A stretch of DNA of 64,000 nucleotides from Microbacterium excoecariae (GTDB lineage Bacteria > Actinomycetota > Actinomycetes > Actinomycetales > Microbacteriaceae). Numbering within the stretch: position 1 is the stretch's first letter; each line of letters begins with the position of its first letter. The notes below the pieces were generated by a model that was not told the DNA's origin, did not search any database, and saw only the letters and a program-made list of their open reading frames with translations. Where the stretch lies: positions 496,001-560,000 of the forward strand of contig NZ_JAANCO010000001.1 in the NCBI RefSeq assembly GCF_011326725.1. Reading direction: 5' to 3'. Below, in pieces: positions 16,660-26,139 of the stretch. Made by a program: the position numbers and the translations under genes.

Positions 16660-17526
16660 TTACCGCCCCGGCAGGAGGCGCCGGAGGGCCTCCGACATCT
16701 CGTCGAGCGCCGCGATCGCGCGCGACGCGTCGGGGAGGTCGGGCTCGGGCGACCACCGGGCCTCCGCGTCCGTGAGCGGCGCCGCATCGTCGACGATGCC
16801 GTCGAGGTCGGTGACCAGCGCGCCCTTGGACGGGTCGCCTCGCAGCTCGGCGCGGATCCGCTCCGCGTCGAGCTCGGCGTCGCTCGCGACGAGGCACGCG
16901 TTGCCGAAGCGCAGGCCGCCGAGGGAGGACCCCTGCACGATCAGCGCGACGTGCGGGAACGTCTCGCGCAGGCCCGCGAGCTGGCGCCGCGTGAACTCCA
17001 GCGGCGCGCCGGCGACGGAGTTCACGACGAGCCGGCCGCCGGGGGCGAGCGCGCGCCGGGCCGCCCGGGCGGCCTCGACCGAGGAAAAGGCCGGGGGGAT
17101 CCGTCCGCCCGCAAACACGTCGATCGTCACGAGATCCGCGGATCCGGGATCCGCCGTCTCGAGCGCCGCGCGCGCGTCGGCCTCGCGCACCTCGACGCCC
17201 TCCGGCGCGGGGAAGCGCCCCGACGCGAGCGCGACGAGCGCCGGCTCGATCTCCCACACGACCTGGCGGGATCCGGGCCGCCGGTCGGCCACGACACGGG
17301 GGACGGTGAGGAGGCCGCCGCCGAGATGCGCGGCCCGAACGGGCGCGCCGCCGCCGATGGCGGCCGACATCCAGCGCGCGTAGGCGAGGACGGGGGCCTG
17401 GCCCGGCGGGCCGACGTGCGACTGCGCGACGCCGTCGATCACGAGCGTCCAGCCGCCGTCTCGCGGGCTGAGGCGCGCCACGCGCCCGTCCGCCAGGGTC
17501 AGCTCGTTCGCCGCACCATCCTCCAC
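16660..17526 (-). CDS. Spermidine-synthase-like SAM-binding protein
   Basis: 288 residues from GTG 17526. Rossmann fold with AAHLGGGLLTVPRVVA as the glycine loop, EIEPALVALA as the acidic end of strand 2, and VDVFAGGR/ITIDVFAGG-type strand 4 near residue 140. The order matches the spermidine synthase/methyltransferase superfamily. The usual GGGDG loop reads GGGLL and the catalytic Asp region differs, so polyamine synthesis is doubtful; many actinobacteria carry such spermidine-synthase-like proteins with unknown substrates. Divergent from the secretion locus. Confidence 0.7.
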   Translation of the reverse strand: MEDGAANELTLADGRVARLSPRDGGWTLVIDGVAQSHVGPPGQAPVLAYARWMSAAIGGGAPVRAAHLGGGLLTVPRVVADRRPGSRQVVWEIEPALVALASGRFPAPEGVEVREADARAALETADPGSADLVTIDVFAGGRIPPAFSSVEAARAARRALAPGGRLVVNSVAGAPLEFTRRQLAGLRETFPHVALIVQGSSLGGLRFGNACLVASDAELDAERIRAELRGDPSKGALVTDLDGIVDDAAPLTDAEARWSPEPDLPDASRAIAALDEMSEALRRLLPGR

Positions 17527-17561
17527 GCCCCGATCCTCGCACGCGCGCGGCGCGCCCCGGC

Positions 17562-17605
17562 GGGCACTTCTCCCCACCGCGATTCGGCCCCGCGATCGGT
17601 AACGT
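17562..17605 (+). promoter_or_regulatory. Secretion-locus promoter 1 (palindrome plus -10)
   Basis: GGGCACTTCTCCCC at 17562-17575 and -10 TAACGT at 17600-17605. The distance from the first base of the motif to the first base of the -10 is 38 nt, identical in four promoters of this locus. Drives the RDD-FHA and eccC-type genes. The leader is about 40 nt. Confidence 0.75.
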
Positions 17606-17652
17606 GTTCCCTCGGGCGGATCCGCCGCCCGTGCACCCGGGGGAGGTGGCGC

Positions 17653-18975
17653 GTGACGACGATCTGGGAGCTCGACGAGGGCGAGCGCGAGATCGAGGGC
17701 ATCCGCGCCGACGGCACCCCGGATCCCGCCTACGCGGCGGCTCTCGGGATCCTCCCCGCCCCCTACGGTCGCCGGGCGCTCGCGGTCGCGATCGACCTCG
17801 CCATCTACGCGCTGGTGCAGCTCCCCTACGCGCTCGGCACGCTGCCGCTCGTCCTGCTCTTCCTCCGCGCCGAGGTGAGCGCCTATGGCTTCCTCACGCA
17901 CCCCCAGTTCCTCCTTGCGATGATCATGGCCGGCGTGACGGCGGTCCTGACGCTCGCCCTCGCGGTCGTCCAGCTCGTCCTCCACGGCCGCCGCGGGTTC
18001 ACGATCGGCAAGGCCTCGGTCGGGGTGCGCACCGTTCACGTCGCCACCCTCGAGCGGCCCGGTTTCTGGCGCATCGTGTGGCGGTGCGTGCTCGTGGGCG
18101 CGGCCGGGCTCGTGCCGGTGGCGGGCTACGTCGTGATGTTCCTGTCGGTCATGTGGGATCCGGAGCGCCGCGGCCGCGCGTGGCACGACCGCGCCTCGAG
18201 CGTCTGGCTCATCGACGTGCGCCACGGCCTGCAGCCCTACGACGACAAGCGCATGCGGATCGCGCGCAAGATGGTGCGCGTGGAGGCGGCGCCCGAGGCG
18301 CCGGAGCTGCCGTCCCTCGCGACCCACTCGGGCGCGCCGGAGGCCTACCGCCCCGCGGGCCGGGTGAGCGCGGGCGTGCTCGGGGTGGCGCGCGCGGGCC
18401 GCGGCGCCGAGGGGGCCGTGGGGCTCGCCGCCCGGCCGCCGCGGCAGGCGGATCCGCAGGCCCCCGCGATCGTGCTCGGGATGCCCGCCGACCTCACGTC
18501 GGCCCCGCCCGCGGCTCCCGCCCCGCGCGCGCCGGAGCCCGCGCCCCGGGTCGATCCGGCCCCGCACGCCGAACCCGCGCCGCGGCCCGCGGAGCCCGCG
18601 CCCGCCGCCCGGCCTGACCCGCTCCCCGCCGACCCCGCCCCGGCCGCGCCGGCGTTCCGCCTCGTCCTCGACACGGGCGGCGCGCTCGCGCTCGCGGGCC
18701 CGATCCTCGTCGGCCGCGACCCGCAGGGCGACGGCGGCTTCGCAGGCGCGCGGCCCGTCGCGATCCCGGACGACACGCGCTCGATCTCGAAGACGCACGT
18801 CGCGCTTGCGCCGCGCGCCGACGGCGTCGAGATCCGCGATCTGGGATCCACGAACGGCACCTCGATCCGCCGCGGCGAGGCCGAGCGGCCCGTGCCGGCC
18901 GGCACCTCCGTCCTCGTGCAGCCGGGCGACGTCGTCGCCTTCGGCGACCGCACGATCCGAATCGAGCGCGCGTGA
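17653..18975 (+). CDS. RDD membrane protein with C-terminal FHA domain
   Basis: 440 residues from GTG 17653 behind GGGAGG. Residues about 35-200 are an RDD domain: RRALAVAIDLAIYALVQ opens helix 1, and RRGFTIGKASVGVRTV and RAWHDRASSVWL are family signatures. A Pro/Ala-rich linker spans about residues 280-335. The last 90 residues are an FHA domain with ILVGRDPQGDG, SISKTHVAL and LGSTNGTSI, which binds phosphothreonine peptides. In actinobacteria RDD and FHA proteins often accompany type VII secretion genes. First gene of the secretion locus; eccC follows after 46 bp in the same unit. Confidence 0.85.
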   Translation: MTTIWELDEGEREIEGIRADGTPDPAYAAALGILPAPYGRRALAVAIDLAIYALVQLPYALGTLPLVLLFLRAEVSAYGFLTHPQFLLAMIMAGVTAVLTLALAVVQLVLHGRRGFTIGKASVGVRTVHVATLERPGFWRIVWRCVLVGAAGLVPVAGYVVMFLSVMWDPERRGRAWHDRASSVWLIDVRHGLQPYDDKRMRIARKMVRVEAAPEAPELPSLATHSGAPEAYRPAGRVSAGVLGVARAGRGAEGAVGLAARPPRQADPQAPAIVLGMPADLTSAPPAAPAPRAPEPAPRVDPAPHAEPAPRPAEPAPAARPDPLPADPAPAAPAFRLVLDTGGALALAGPILVGRDPQGDGGFAGARPVAIPDDTRSISKTHVALAPRADGVEIRDLGSTNGTSIRRGEAERPVPAGTSVLVQPGDVVAFGDRTIRIERA

Positions 18976-19021
18976 TCCTCGCCCGCACGGCCCCTGACCC
19001 CCAGCCGAAGGAGGCTGCCGC

Positions 19022-22000
19022 GTGAAGGTCAAGCTCACCCTGCACCGAACCGGGGTCGACCCCGTCGACATCGTCGTCACCGCCGATTCCACCGCCACCG
19101 CGGGAGACGTCGCGCGGCACATCGCCGAGGCCGACCCCGCCCGCACGGTCGCCGCGGGCCCCGACGACACCCTGACGCTCGCCGTCGCGCCGCCCACGGC
19201 CGACCGGCTCGAGCCGCTCCAGCCCGACGTCCCGATGGGCGAGGCGCCGATCGGATCCGGGTTCGCCGCGGCGATCCACAACCTCGGCCCGCACCACGCG
19301 CGCGCCGTCGACGGCCGCCAGGTCGTGGCCGTCCTCCGCGCGATCGACGGCCCGCTCCAGGGCCAGGACTTCCCCGTCCCGTACGGCCACTCCTTCATCG
19401 GCCGCGGCGGCTCGAACGACGTCACGCTGCCGGATCCGATGGTCTCGGCCCGCCACGCGCGCCTCGAGGTCTCGAGCTTCATCGAGGTCGTCGACCTCAA
19501 CTCCGCCAACGGCGTCGTCGTCGACGGCTCGCCCGTCCAGCGCGTGCGCCTCGAGGCGGGCCAGCCGTTCGTGATCGGCGGATCCACGCTCGTGTTGTTC
19601 TTTTCCGCCGAATACGACGCGGAGGCCGCGGACCCCGTGCTCGAGCGCGGCGGCGGCCTGCGGTTCAACCGCAGCCCGCGCGTCGAGGTGCGCTACCCGG
19701 GCGTGGAACACACGCCGCCGCGGATGCCGACGGAGATGCTGTCGAAGATCTTCCCCTGGACGATCCTCGTCGCGCCGATCATCATGGCGCTGTCGATCTA
19801 CTTCCTCACCGAGCGGCCGCGCGCGCTCCTGCTCATCTTCATGACCCCGCTCATGGCGCTCGGGAACTTCGTGAACCAGCGCATGCAGGCGAAGAACAAG
19901 CGCAACCACGAGCTGCAGCTGTTCGAGCGCCAGTTCGAGTCGCTCGAGGAGACGTTCTACCTCGAGAAGCCGGAGGAGGAGCGCGCGCGCAACGAGGAGG
20001 TCCCGCCCGTCGCGGAGGTCTTCGAGCACGCCATGCGCCTCGGACCGCTGCTCTGGACCAGGCGGCCCGAGCACTGGAACTTCCTCGCGGTGCGGCTCGG
20101 CACGTGCACGGCGCCCTCGCGCAACGGGATCCGCGAGCAGGAGACGCAGGACGGCCTGCCCGAGTACATCGCGCGCGTCGACCGGCTGCGCGAGCGCTAC
20201 CGCGACGTGCACGCCGTGCCCGTGCTCGAGTCGTTCCCGGCGGCGGGGTCGATCGGCGTCGCCGGGCCCGAGGCGCTCGCGGCGGACGCGATGCGCGGCC
20301 TGGCCGTGCAGGTGTTCGGCCTGCACGCCCCGAACGAGGTCGTGACCGTCGCGTTCGCCGACGCCGAGTGGGTCGCGCAGCTCGAGTGGATCAAGTGGCT
20401 GCCGCACACCTCCACGGAGACGAGCCCGTTTCGCGACCTCCCGCTCGCCGACACGGAGCCGACGGCCAACGCGCTGCTCAGCTCGCTCGAGGAGTACGTC
20501 TCGCGCCTCGTGAAGGCGCCGTCGCACCGCGGCCCCTTCTCCGAGACCTGGAACCCCATGCGGTACGGCACCGACGTGCACCGCGCGGGCGAGGAGACGG
20601 ACGCGAAGAAGCGGATCTCGGTGGTCGTCTTCGTCACGAACGACGCCCCCGTCGACCGCGCGCGGCTCACGCAGGTGCTCGAGCTCGGCGCCGACGTCGG
20701 CGTGCACGCCGTGTTCGTCTCGCCGACGGTCGAGTCGCTGCCGGCGGCCTGCCGCAGCTACATGGACGTCAGCAACGGCCTCGACGACGTCACCGTGGGC
20801 ATCGTCCGTTCGGGCGAGACCTACCCGCACGCGCGCGTCGAGGGCGTCTCGGGCGCGTACATGGACATGCTCGCCAAGCGCCTCGCGCCGGTCGTCGACG
20901 CCTCCACCGTGGTGCACGACGAGTCCGACATCCCCGGATCCGTCATGTTCCTGTCGCTCGTGGGGACCGATATCGCGGAGGATCCGCAGGCCGTCGTCGA
21001 CCGCTGGCGGCAGAACAACACGATCATCGACCGCTCCGACGCCGAGCGGCCGCGCTTGAAGAAGGCGGGCAACCTCCGCGCGATCGTCGGCCAGGGCGCG
21101 AGCGATGCGATGACCCTCGACCTGCGCGCCCAGGGGCCGCACGCCCTCGTCGGCGGCACGACGGGCGCCGGCAAGTCCGAGTTCCTGCAGGCGTGGGTCC
21201 TCGGCATCGCCAGCGCGCACAGCCCCGATCGCGTCACCTTCCTGTTCGTCGACTACAAGGGCGGATCCGCGTTCGCCGACTGCGTCGAGCTGCCGCACTG
21301 CGTGGGGCTCGTGACCGACCTGAGCCCGCACCTCGTGCGCCGCGCGCTGACGAGCCTGCGCGCCGAGCTGCACTACCGCGAGCACCTGTTCAACCGGAAG
21401 AAGGCCAAGGACCTCCTGGAGCTCGAGAAGCGCCAGGACCCGGAGACCCCGCCCGCGCTCGTGCTCGTGATCGACGAGTTCGCGGCGCTCGCGGGCGAGG
21501 TGCCCGAGTTCGTCGACGGGGTCGTGGACATCGCCCAGCGCGGCCGCTCGCTCGGCATCCACCTCATCATGGCCACGCAGCGCCCGGCCGGCGTGATCAA
21601 GGACAACCTCCGCGCGAACACGAACCTCCGCGTCGCGCTGCGCATGGCCGACGAGGCCGACTCGAAGGACGTCGTCGACGACCCCGTGGCCGCGTCCTTC
21701 CCGCCGTCCCTCCCGGGGCGTGGGATCGCGAAGACCGGCCCCGGCCGCCTGACGCCGTTCCAGTCCGCGTACGCGGGCGGGTGGACGCGCACGGACGAGG
21801 GCGCGACGGCCGAGGTCAAGGCCGCCGAGCTGCGCTTCGGTTCCATCCACGAGTGGGAGCCCGCGCGGCCGGCCGAGAGCGACGCGCACGACGAGGATCT
21901 CGGGCCGAACGACCAAAAGCGCGTCGTGCGAACGATCATCCGCGCGCACGAGAGGGCCGGCCTCGTCACGCCCCGCCGGCCGTGGCTCGACGACCTGGCC

Positions 22001-23710
22001 GAGGTCATCGACCTCGCCGACCTGCCGCTGGAGGGCGACGGGCGGATCCCGCTGGGCCTCGCCGACCTCCCGGAGCGCCAGCAGCAGCTCGCGACCTGGT
22101 TCGCGCCGGATCGCGACGGCTCGCTCCTTGTGTTCGGCACCTCGGGCGCGGGCAAGTCCACCGTGCTCAAGTCGATCGCGACCGCCGCCGGCATGCGGCC
22201 GGAGCTCGGATCCGCCCAGGTGTACGGCCTCGACTTCGCCTCGGGCGCCCTCGGCGTGCTCGAGAAGCTCCCGCACGTCGGCTCCATCGTCGACGGCGAG
22301 GACGCGGAGCGGATCCAGCGCCTCCTGCGCACCCTCGGGCGCGAGCTCGACCGGCGCGGCGAGGCGTTTGCGGCCGCGCATGCCTCGAACCTGTCGGAGT
22401 ACCGCGACCTCGTGGATCCGTCCCTGCCGCGCATCTTCCTGCTCGTGGACAACTTCCCCGAGTTCAAGAAGGAGTGGGAGATCACGTCGGCGCGCGCGCC
22501 GTTCTACCGCGAGTTCATGCGGATCCTCGGCGAGGGCCGGCCGCTCGGCGTGCACGCCGTCATCACGGCGGATCGCGGCGGCGCGGTGCCGACGGCGGTC
22601 GCCTCGAACATCTCGCGGCGCGTGATTCTGCGCCTGAGCGACGTCAACCAGTACACGCTGCTCGGCGCCGACAAGGACGTGCTCACCGACCAGTCGCCCC
22701 CCGGGCGCGCGATCGTCGACCGGAGCGAGGTGCAGATGGCGGTCCTCGGGGGCACGTCGAACACCTCCGAGCAGGCCAAGCGCCTCGACCAGCTCGCGGC
22801 GCGGCTGCGCGAGGAGGGCGCCCGCGAGGCGCCCGCTATCGGATCCCTCCCGACCGACATCGACATCCGTGAGCTTCCCGCGACCGCGGGCGGCCAGCCC
22901 GTATTCGGCGTCGCGGACGACACGCTGGAGGCGCGCGGCTTCGACCCCGCGGGGTCCTTCATCGTCACGGGGCCGCCGTCGTCGGGAAAGACGAACGCGC
23001 TCAAGTCGCTCATCATCGCGATGGAGCGCTTCGACCCAGAGGTGAAGCTGTTCCACTTCGGCACCCGGCGCACGGAGCTCAACGAATTCCGCCCGTGGGT
23101 GCGCAGCGCCACGCGCGGCGACGACGAAAAGGAGCTCGCCACCGAGCTGGCCGAGATCGTCGCGGACGAGACGATCCCGTTCCGGATCCTCGTCGTCTGC
23201 GAGGACATGCCGCACCTGGCCGACGGGCCCGCAGATCGCCCCATGCGCGCGCTGCTGAAGGCCATCGGGGAGAGCGACCACATGCTCATCGGCGACGCCG
23301 ACGTCACGCGCGCGGGTGGCGGATCCGGCGTCATGGGCGAGTGGAAGGCGGGGCGCCAGGGCATCGCCCTCAAGCCCGACGCCTACGACGGCGACACGCT
23401 CTTCAAGGTGCCGTTCGGCCGCGTCAAGCGCGCGGACTTCCCCGAGGGGCGCGGCATGTTCGTGCAGGCGGGGCGCGCCGTGCTCCTGCAGATGCCGGTC
23501 GCGCACGACGAGCAGCCCGCGCCCGCCGGCGAGTTCCGGCTGCCGGAGCGCGCGCCCGAGCCGGCTCCGGCGCCGTCCGCGGAGACGACGCCCGCGCCGC
23601 CCGCGGGCCTGGCCGACGCCGACGCCCGCGCCGCGCGCCGGGCCCGCCGCGAAGCGCGCCTCGCGGCCCAGCGCGCGGAGGAGGAACGGGCCGCGGGCCC
23701 GCAGTCGTGA
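19022..23710 (+). CDS. EccC-type type VII secretion ATPase with N-terminal FHA domain
   Basis: 1562 residues from GTG 19022 behind AAGGAGG. In order: a ubiquitin-like strand region (1-80), an FHA domain (about 95-190, SFIGRGGSNDVTL and VSARHARLEV), two membrane helices (about 243-283), then three FtsK/SpoIIIE-type ATPase domains. Walker A motifs: GGTTGAGKSE near 711, GTSGAGKST near 1039 and TGPPSSGKT near 1317. Walker B-like strands: LVLVIDEFAAL, RIFLLVDNFPEF and ILVVCEDMPHL; only the first has the full DE pair. The Ala/Pro-rich tail is variable. EccC is the motor that recognises WXG100-type substrates and drives export. The FHA fusion recalls firmicute EssC more than mycobacterial EccC. Confidence 0.9.
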   Translation: MKVKLTLHRTGVDPVDIVVTADSTATAGDVARHIAEADPARTVAAGPDDTLTLAVAPPTADRLEPLQPDVPMGEAPIGSGFAAAIHNLGPHHARAVDGRQVVAVLRAIDGPLQGQDFPVPYGHSFIGRGGSNDVTLPDPMVSARHARLEVSSFIEVVDLNSANGVVVDGSPVQRVRLEAGQPFVIGGSTLVLFFSAEYDAEAADPVLERGGGLRFNRSPRVEVRYPGVEHTPPRMPTEMLSKIFPWTILVAPIIMALSIYFLTERPRALLLIFMTPLMALGNFVNQRMQAKNKRNHELQLFERQFESLEETFYLEKPEEERARNEEVPPVAEVFEHAMRLGPLLWTRRPEHWNFLAVRLGTCTAPSRNGIREQETQDGLPEYIARVDRLRERYRDVHAVPVLESFPAAGSIGVAGPEALAADAMRGLAVQVFGLHAPNEVVTVAFADAEWVAQLEWIKWLPHTSTETSPFRDLPLADTEPTANALLSSLEEYVSRLVKAPSHRGPFSETWNPMRYGTDVHRAGEETDAKKRISVVVFVTNDAPVDRARLTQVLELGADVGVHAVFVSPTVESLPAACRSYMDVSNGLDDVTVGIVRSGETYPHARVEGVSGAYMDMLAKRLAPVVDASTVVHDESDIPGSVMFLSLVGTDIAEDPQAVVDRWRQNNTIIDRSDAERPRLKKAGNLRAIVGQGASDAMTLDLRAQGPHALVGGTTGAGKSEFLQAWVLGIASAHSPDRVTFLFVDYKGGSAFADCVELPHCVGLVTDLSPHLVRRALTSLRAELHYREHLFNRKKAKDLLELEKRQDPETPPALVLVIDEFAALAGEVPEFVDGVVDIAQRGRSLGIHLIMATQRPAGVIKDNLRANTNLRVALRMADEADSKDVVDDPVAASFPPSLPGRGIAKTGPGRLTPFQSAYAGGWTRTDEGATAEVKAAELRFGSIHEWEPARPAESDAHDEDLGPNDQKRVVRTIIRAHERAGLVTPRRPWLDDLAEVIDLADLPLEGDGRIPLGLADLPERQQQLATWFAPDRDGSLLVFGTSGAGKSTVLKSIATAAGMRPELGSAQVYGLDFASGALGVLEKLPHVGSIVDGEDAERIQRLLRTLGRELDRRGEAFAAAHASNLSEYRDLVDPSLPRIFLLVDNFPEFKKEWEITSARAPFYREFMRILGEGRPLGVHAVITADRGGAVPTAVASNISRRVILRLSDVNQYTLLGADKDVLTDQSPPGRAIVDRSEVQMAVLGGTSNTSEQAKRLDQLAARLREEGAREAPAIGSLPTDIDIRELPATAGGQPVFGVADDTLEARGFDPAGSFIVTGPPSSGKTNALKSLIIAMERFDPEVKLFHFGTRRTELNEFRPWVRSATRGDDEKELATELAEIVADETIPFRILVVCEDMPHLADGPADRPMRALLKAIGESDHMLIGDADVTRAGGGSGVMGEWKAGRQGIALKPDAYDGDTLFKVPFGRVKRADFPEGRGMFVQAGRAVLLQMPVAHDEQPAPAGEFRLPERAPEPAPAPSAETTPAPPAGLADADARAARRARREARLAAQRAEEERAAGPQS

Positions 23711-23717
23711 CGCGGCC

Positions 23718-23761
23718 GGGCAGTTCTGCCCATTGGCGGCCGGGCGCGCGTCTCGTACCGT
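23718..23761 (+). promoter_or_regulatory. Secretion-locus promoter 2 (cassette A)
   Basis: GGGCAGTTCTGCCC at 23718-23731 is a perfect palindrome. The -10 TACCGT starts 38 nt after the start of the motif, at 23756. It lies 8 bp after the eccC stop and gives a leader of about 78 nt before the first cassette A gene. Confidence 0.75.
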
Positions 23762-23845
23762 TCTGGGTAGATGGACGTCGCGCACGAGGCGGGCACGTCG
23801 CGGCACGCTTCATCGACAGTTTGAACAGACGGCACGGGGGACAGC

Positions 23846-24151
23846 ATGGCTTACGACTTCTTCATCCCGCTCGAGGATCTCGAGAGCATCAAGGAGAAGC
23901 TCACCGACATCACCGAGGAGTTCGCCGACGCGGTCAACCGCTCGGAGGACCTCGAGGACGAGATCGGCAAGCCGTTCGGCCGGGGCGATCTCAAGGACCG
24001 GGTGGAGGACTTCGAGACGCGGTGGGACATCAAGCGCGACAACCTGGCCGAGCAGCTGGGCGGGGTACTCGAACACCTGACGGCCGTCATCGATAACACG
24101 GACCAGTTCGACGCGGACGCCGCGATCGCACTGACACCTGAGGAGAGCTGA
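23846..24151 (+). CDS. Small helical secretion-cassette protein (cassette A, gene 1)
   Basis: 101 residues, predicted all-helical and acidic, no signal peptide or membrane helix. Shares with the protein at 28631-28951 the core IGKPFGRGDLKDR, a W-x2-KR motif (RWDIKRDNL) and a QFDADAA end. Size, fold and position before an LXG-like gene match the small helical partners (Lap/WXG100-like) that accompany LXG substrates in other type VII systems. That role is inference. The stop overlaps the next start (TGATG). Confidence 0.65.
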   Translation: MAYDFFIPLEDLESIKEKLTDITEEFADAVNRSEDLEDEIGKPFGRGDLKDRVEDFETRWDIKRDNLAEQLGGVLEHLTAVIDNTDQFDADAAIALTPEES

Positions 24152-25380
24152 TGGGACTTTTCGGCGGAATGGATTCGTCCCCGCGAGGACGAAGCATCGA
24201 GAAGATCGAGGGGAACCCGTTTGCGATCGAGCAGCGGGGAAACGCCATCACGAGCCTCGGCGAGAAGATGAGCGAGTCGGCGACCGTGCTCGAGGTCATC
24301 AGCACGCGCGCCGAGGGCGGCCAGGGGAAGGCGATCGACAAGCTGCGCGAGACGATCGGTGACTCGTACGCCACGCTGCGCGAGGCCGGCGACCTCTACA
24401 CCCCGGTGGGGCCGGTCATCGCCGCGTACGGCGTCGCGCTCGCGGACGTGAAGTACGCCCTGAACGGCACCGTCGACGAGTGCGAGGGGCTTTGGCAGAC
24501 CTACGATTCGCTCCCCGGGAGCGTGGATCCCCGCGGCACCGGCGGGCTCTTCCAGCCCGACGAGGGCTCTCCCGAGGCGCAGGCGCAGGCCGAGGAGGAC
24601 CAGGCGAAGAAGGACGCCTACGAGGCATGGGAGGCCGAGGCCGAGGCGTTCGACGGGTACTACGACACGTGGGAAGAGGCCTTCGACACGGCCGTCAGCG
24701 GGATCACCGACGAGATGGCCGGCGAGATCGAGGACGGCGGCTGGCGCACCTTCTTCAAGGTGTTCGGCGACGTGCTCGGCTGGGTCGGCCTCGCCGTCGG
24801 GATCGTCGCCCTCTTCGTCGGCGGCCCGGTCATCGCAATCATCGCCGCGGTGGTGTCGGTGGCCGCGCTCGTCGTCGCGATCGTGCAGGCCGTCGACCCG
24901 CACAACAAGGCGGGGTGGGGCGGCGTCGCCTGGGCGCTCGTCGACTTCGTGCCCTTCGGCAAGCTCGGCCGGCTCGGCCGCCAGCTCCCCGACGGGGCCG
25001 CTAACAAAATCGACGACCTGTTCACCGGCAACCCGCTGAACCCGACGACCTACACGAAGGCGTTCGATGAGCTTGCAGAGGGGGCGAAGCCGTTCACGTT
25101 CAACGGATGGGGCGGCTCCTTCGTCAAGGCGCTCACGGGGAATACCCCGGACGGCTGGACCAAGACGATCGACGATTACACGGCATTGGATGTGGGAGAC
25201 GCGGGTTTCTTCCGGTCGCTGGGGGAGGGATTCCTGCACGGCGCGAAGATGACCCCGGGGATCCTCCTCGAGACGACGACGACGGTCGCCGACAACGCCG
25301 TGAGCTGGTGGGGTCGCGTCGAAAAGGCCACGCAGGGCGAGTCGCCGAAGAGCCAGTACCCCTGGCTCAACTTCCTCTGA
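24151..25380 (+). CDS. LXG-like secretion substrate with hydrophobic core (cassette A, gene 2)
   Basis: 409 residues from ATG 24151 behind AGGAGAG. Residues 1-190 are helical with no signal peptide. Segments aligned with the cassette B protein at 28972: GQGKAIDKLRETIGDSY, LWQTYDSLPGS and AYEAWEAEAEAFDGYYDTWE. Residues about 208-248 form a strongly hydrophobic hairpin (GLAVGIVALFVGGPVIAI and following). The C-terminal 160 residues share little with the paralog. The helical head, hydrophobic middle and variable end resemble membrane-acting type VII effectors. No known toxin motif is seen, so effector or structural component both remain possible. Confidence 0.6.
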   Translation: MGLFGGMDSSPRGRSIEKIEGNPFAIEQRGNAITSLGEKMSESATVLEVISTRAEGGQGKAIDKLRETIGDSYATLREAGDLYTPVGPVIAAYGVALADVKYALNGTVDECEGLWQTYDSLPGSVDPRGTGGLFQPDEGSPEAQAQAEEDQAKKDAYEAWEAEAEAFDGYYDTWEEAFDTAVSGITDEMAGEIEDGGWRTFFKVFGDVLGWVGLAVGIVALFVGGPVIAIIAAVVSVAALVVAIVQAVDPHNKAGWGGVAWALVDFVPFGKLGRLGRQLPDGAANKIDDLFTGNPLNPTTYTKAFDELAEGAKPFTFNGWGGSFVKALTGNTPDGWTKTIDDYTALDVGDAGFFRSLGEGFLHGAKMTPGILLETTTTVADNAVSWWGRVEKATQGESPKSQYPWLNFL

Positions 25381-25392
25381 GAGGCTGGGGAG

Positions 25393-26139
25393 ATGTCCGT
25401 CGAAAAGCAACCGAACGCGGTGGCCTACGCGCGGCGCGTCGAGAGCCGCGCCCACGTCCGCCTCTCGGAGATCGAGGAGAACATCGCGAACGAGGCCTTC
25501 GACGGCCGGTCGCCGACGCGCCGGGCGCACAACCTCAGAATCGTCGCGGCAATCTTGTCGATTTTCACATTCGGGGCGTTCGCGACAATCGGCCCGCAGG
25601 GTGCCATCCCGGGGATCATGGGGTCCACGGGGCTCAGCTCGGCGCCCATGGACGACGACGTGCGCGACATCCTCATGCCCCTGAGCTTCGCGATGGGCAT
25701 CGTCGGCCTCACGCTCTTCTTCCTCGCGTGGGTGCGGGGAGGCCGGAGCCGGGACCACATGGCGATCGTCGGGTCCGTCATCGCGCTCCTGACCAGCGCG
25801 GGGATCCTGAACTGGTACTTCTCCGGTGAGGGCGAGGGCGTGTTGTCGTTCGTGCTCGCCTGCCTCACCATCGTGCTGGCGCTCGTGGTGCTTGTCTCGC
25901 ACGCCCTTCTTTCGCAGGGTCCCCCCGTCGAGATCGCGCGCCATCATCAGGTGGCGAATATGCTCCGGGAGCTGCCCGAGGACGAGCAGAGCCGCGCCCT
26001 CGACGTGCGCGCGCAGGCGTTGCAGGTTCTTCGGGACCGCGGATTCATCGATCAGACGACGCAGGCGCGAGCGCTCGACCTGCCGCTGGGCGACCTGTGG
26101 ACGATGCGGCGCACGCGCCGAGGGAAGATTCGCGCATGA
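25393..26139 (+). CDS. Four-helix membrane protein (cassette A, gene 3)
   Basis: 248 residues. A basic/acidic N-terminus (RVESRAHVRLSEIEENIANE) precedes four membrane helices between about residues 50 and 165, then a cytosolic tail. The tail motif LRDRGFIDQTTQARALDLPLG, written in two parts as LRDRGFIDQTT and ARALDLPLG, recurs in the last gene of cassette A (27447-28133). Family not recognised. A membrane immunity or adaptor protein for the preceding substrate is a reasonable guess from position only. The stop overlaps the next start (ATGA). Confidence 0.6.
   Translation: MSVEKQPNAVAYARRVESRAHVRLSEIEENIANEAFDGRSPTRRAHNLRIVAAILSIFTFGAFATIGPQGAIPGIMGSTGLSSAPMDDDVRDILMPLSFAMGIVGLTLFFLAWVRGGRSRDHMAIVGSVIALLTSAGILNWYFSGEGEGVLSFVLACLTIVLALVVLVSHALLSQGPPVEIARHHQVANMLRELPEDEQSRALDVRAQALQVLRDRGFIDQTTQARALDLPLGDLWTMRRTRRGKIRA

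Noticed and set aside
18494-23806. A 1770-codon open frame on the minus strand across eccC
   Set aside because: It is antisense to a gene with intact FHA and ATPase motifs, is very rich in Arg/Asp/Glu/His as expected from reading a GC-rich gene backwards, and has no domain or ribosome binding site.
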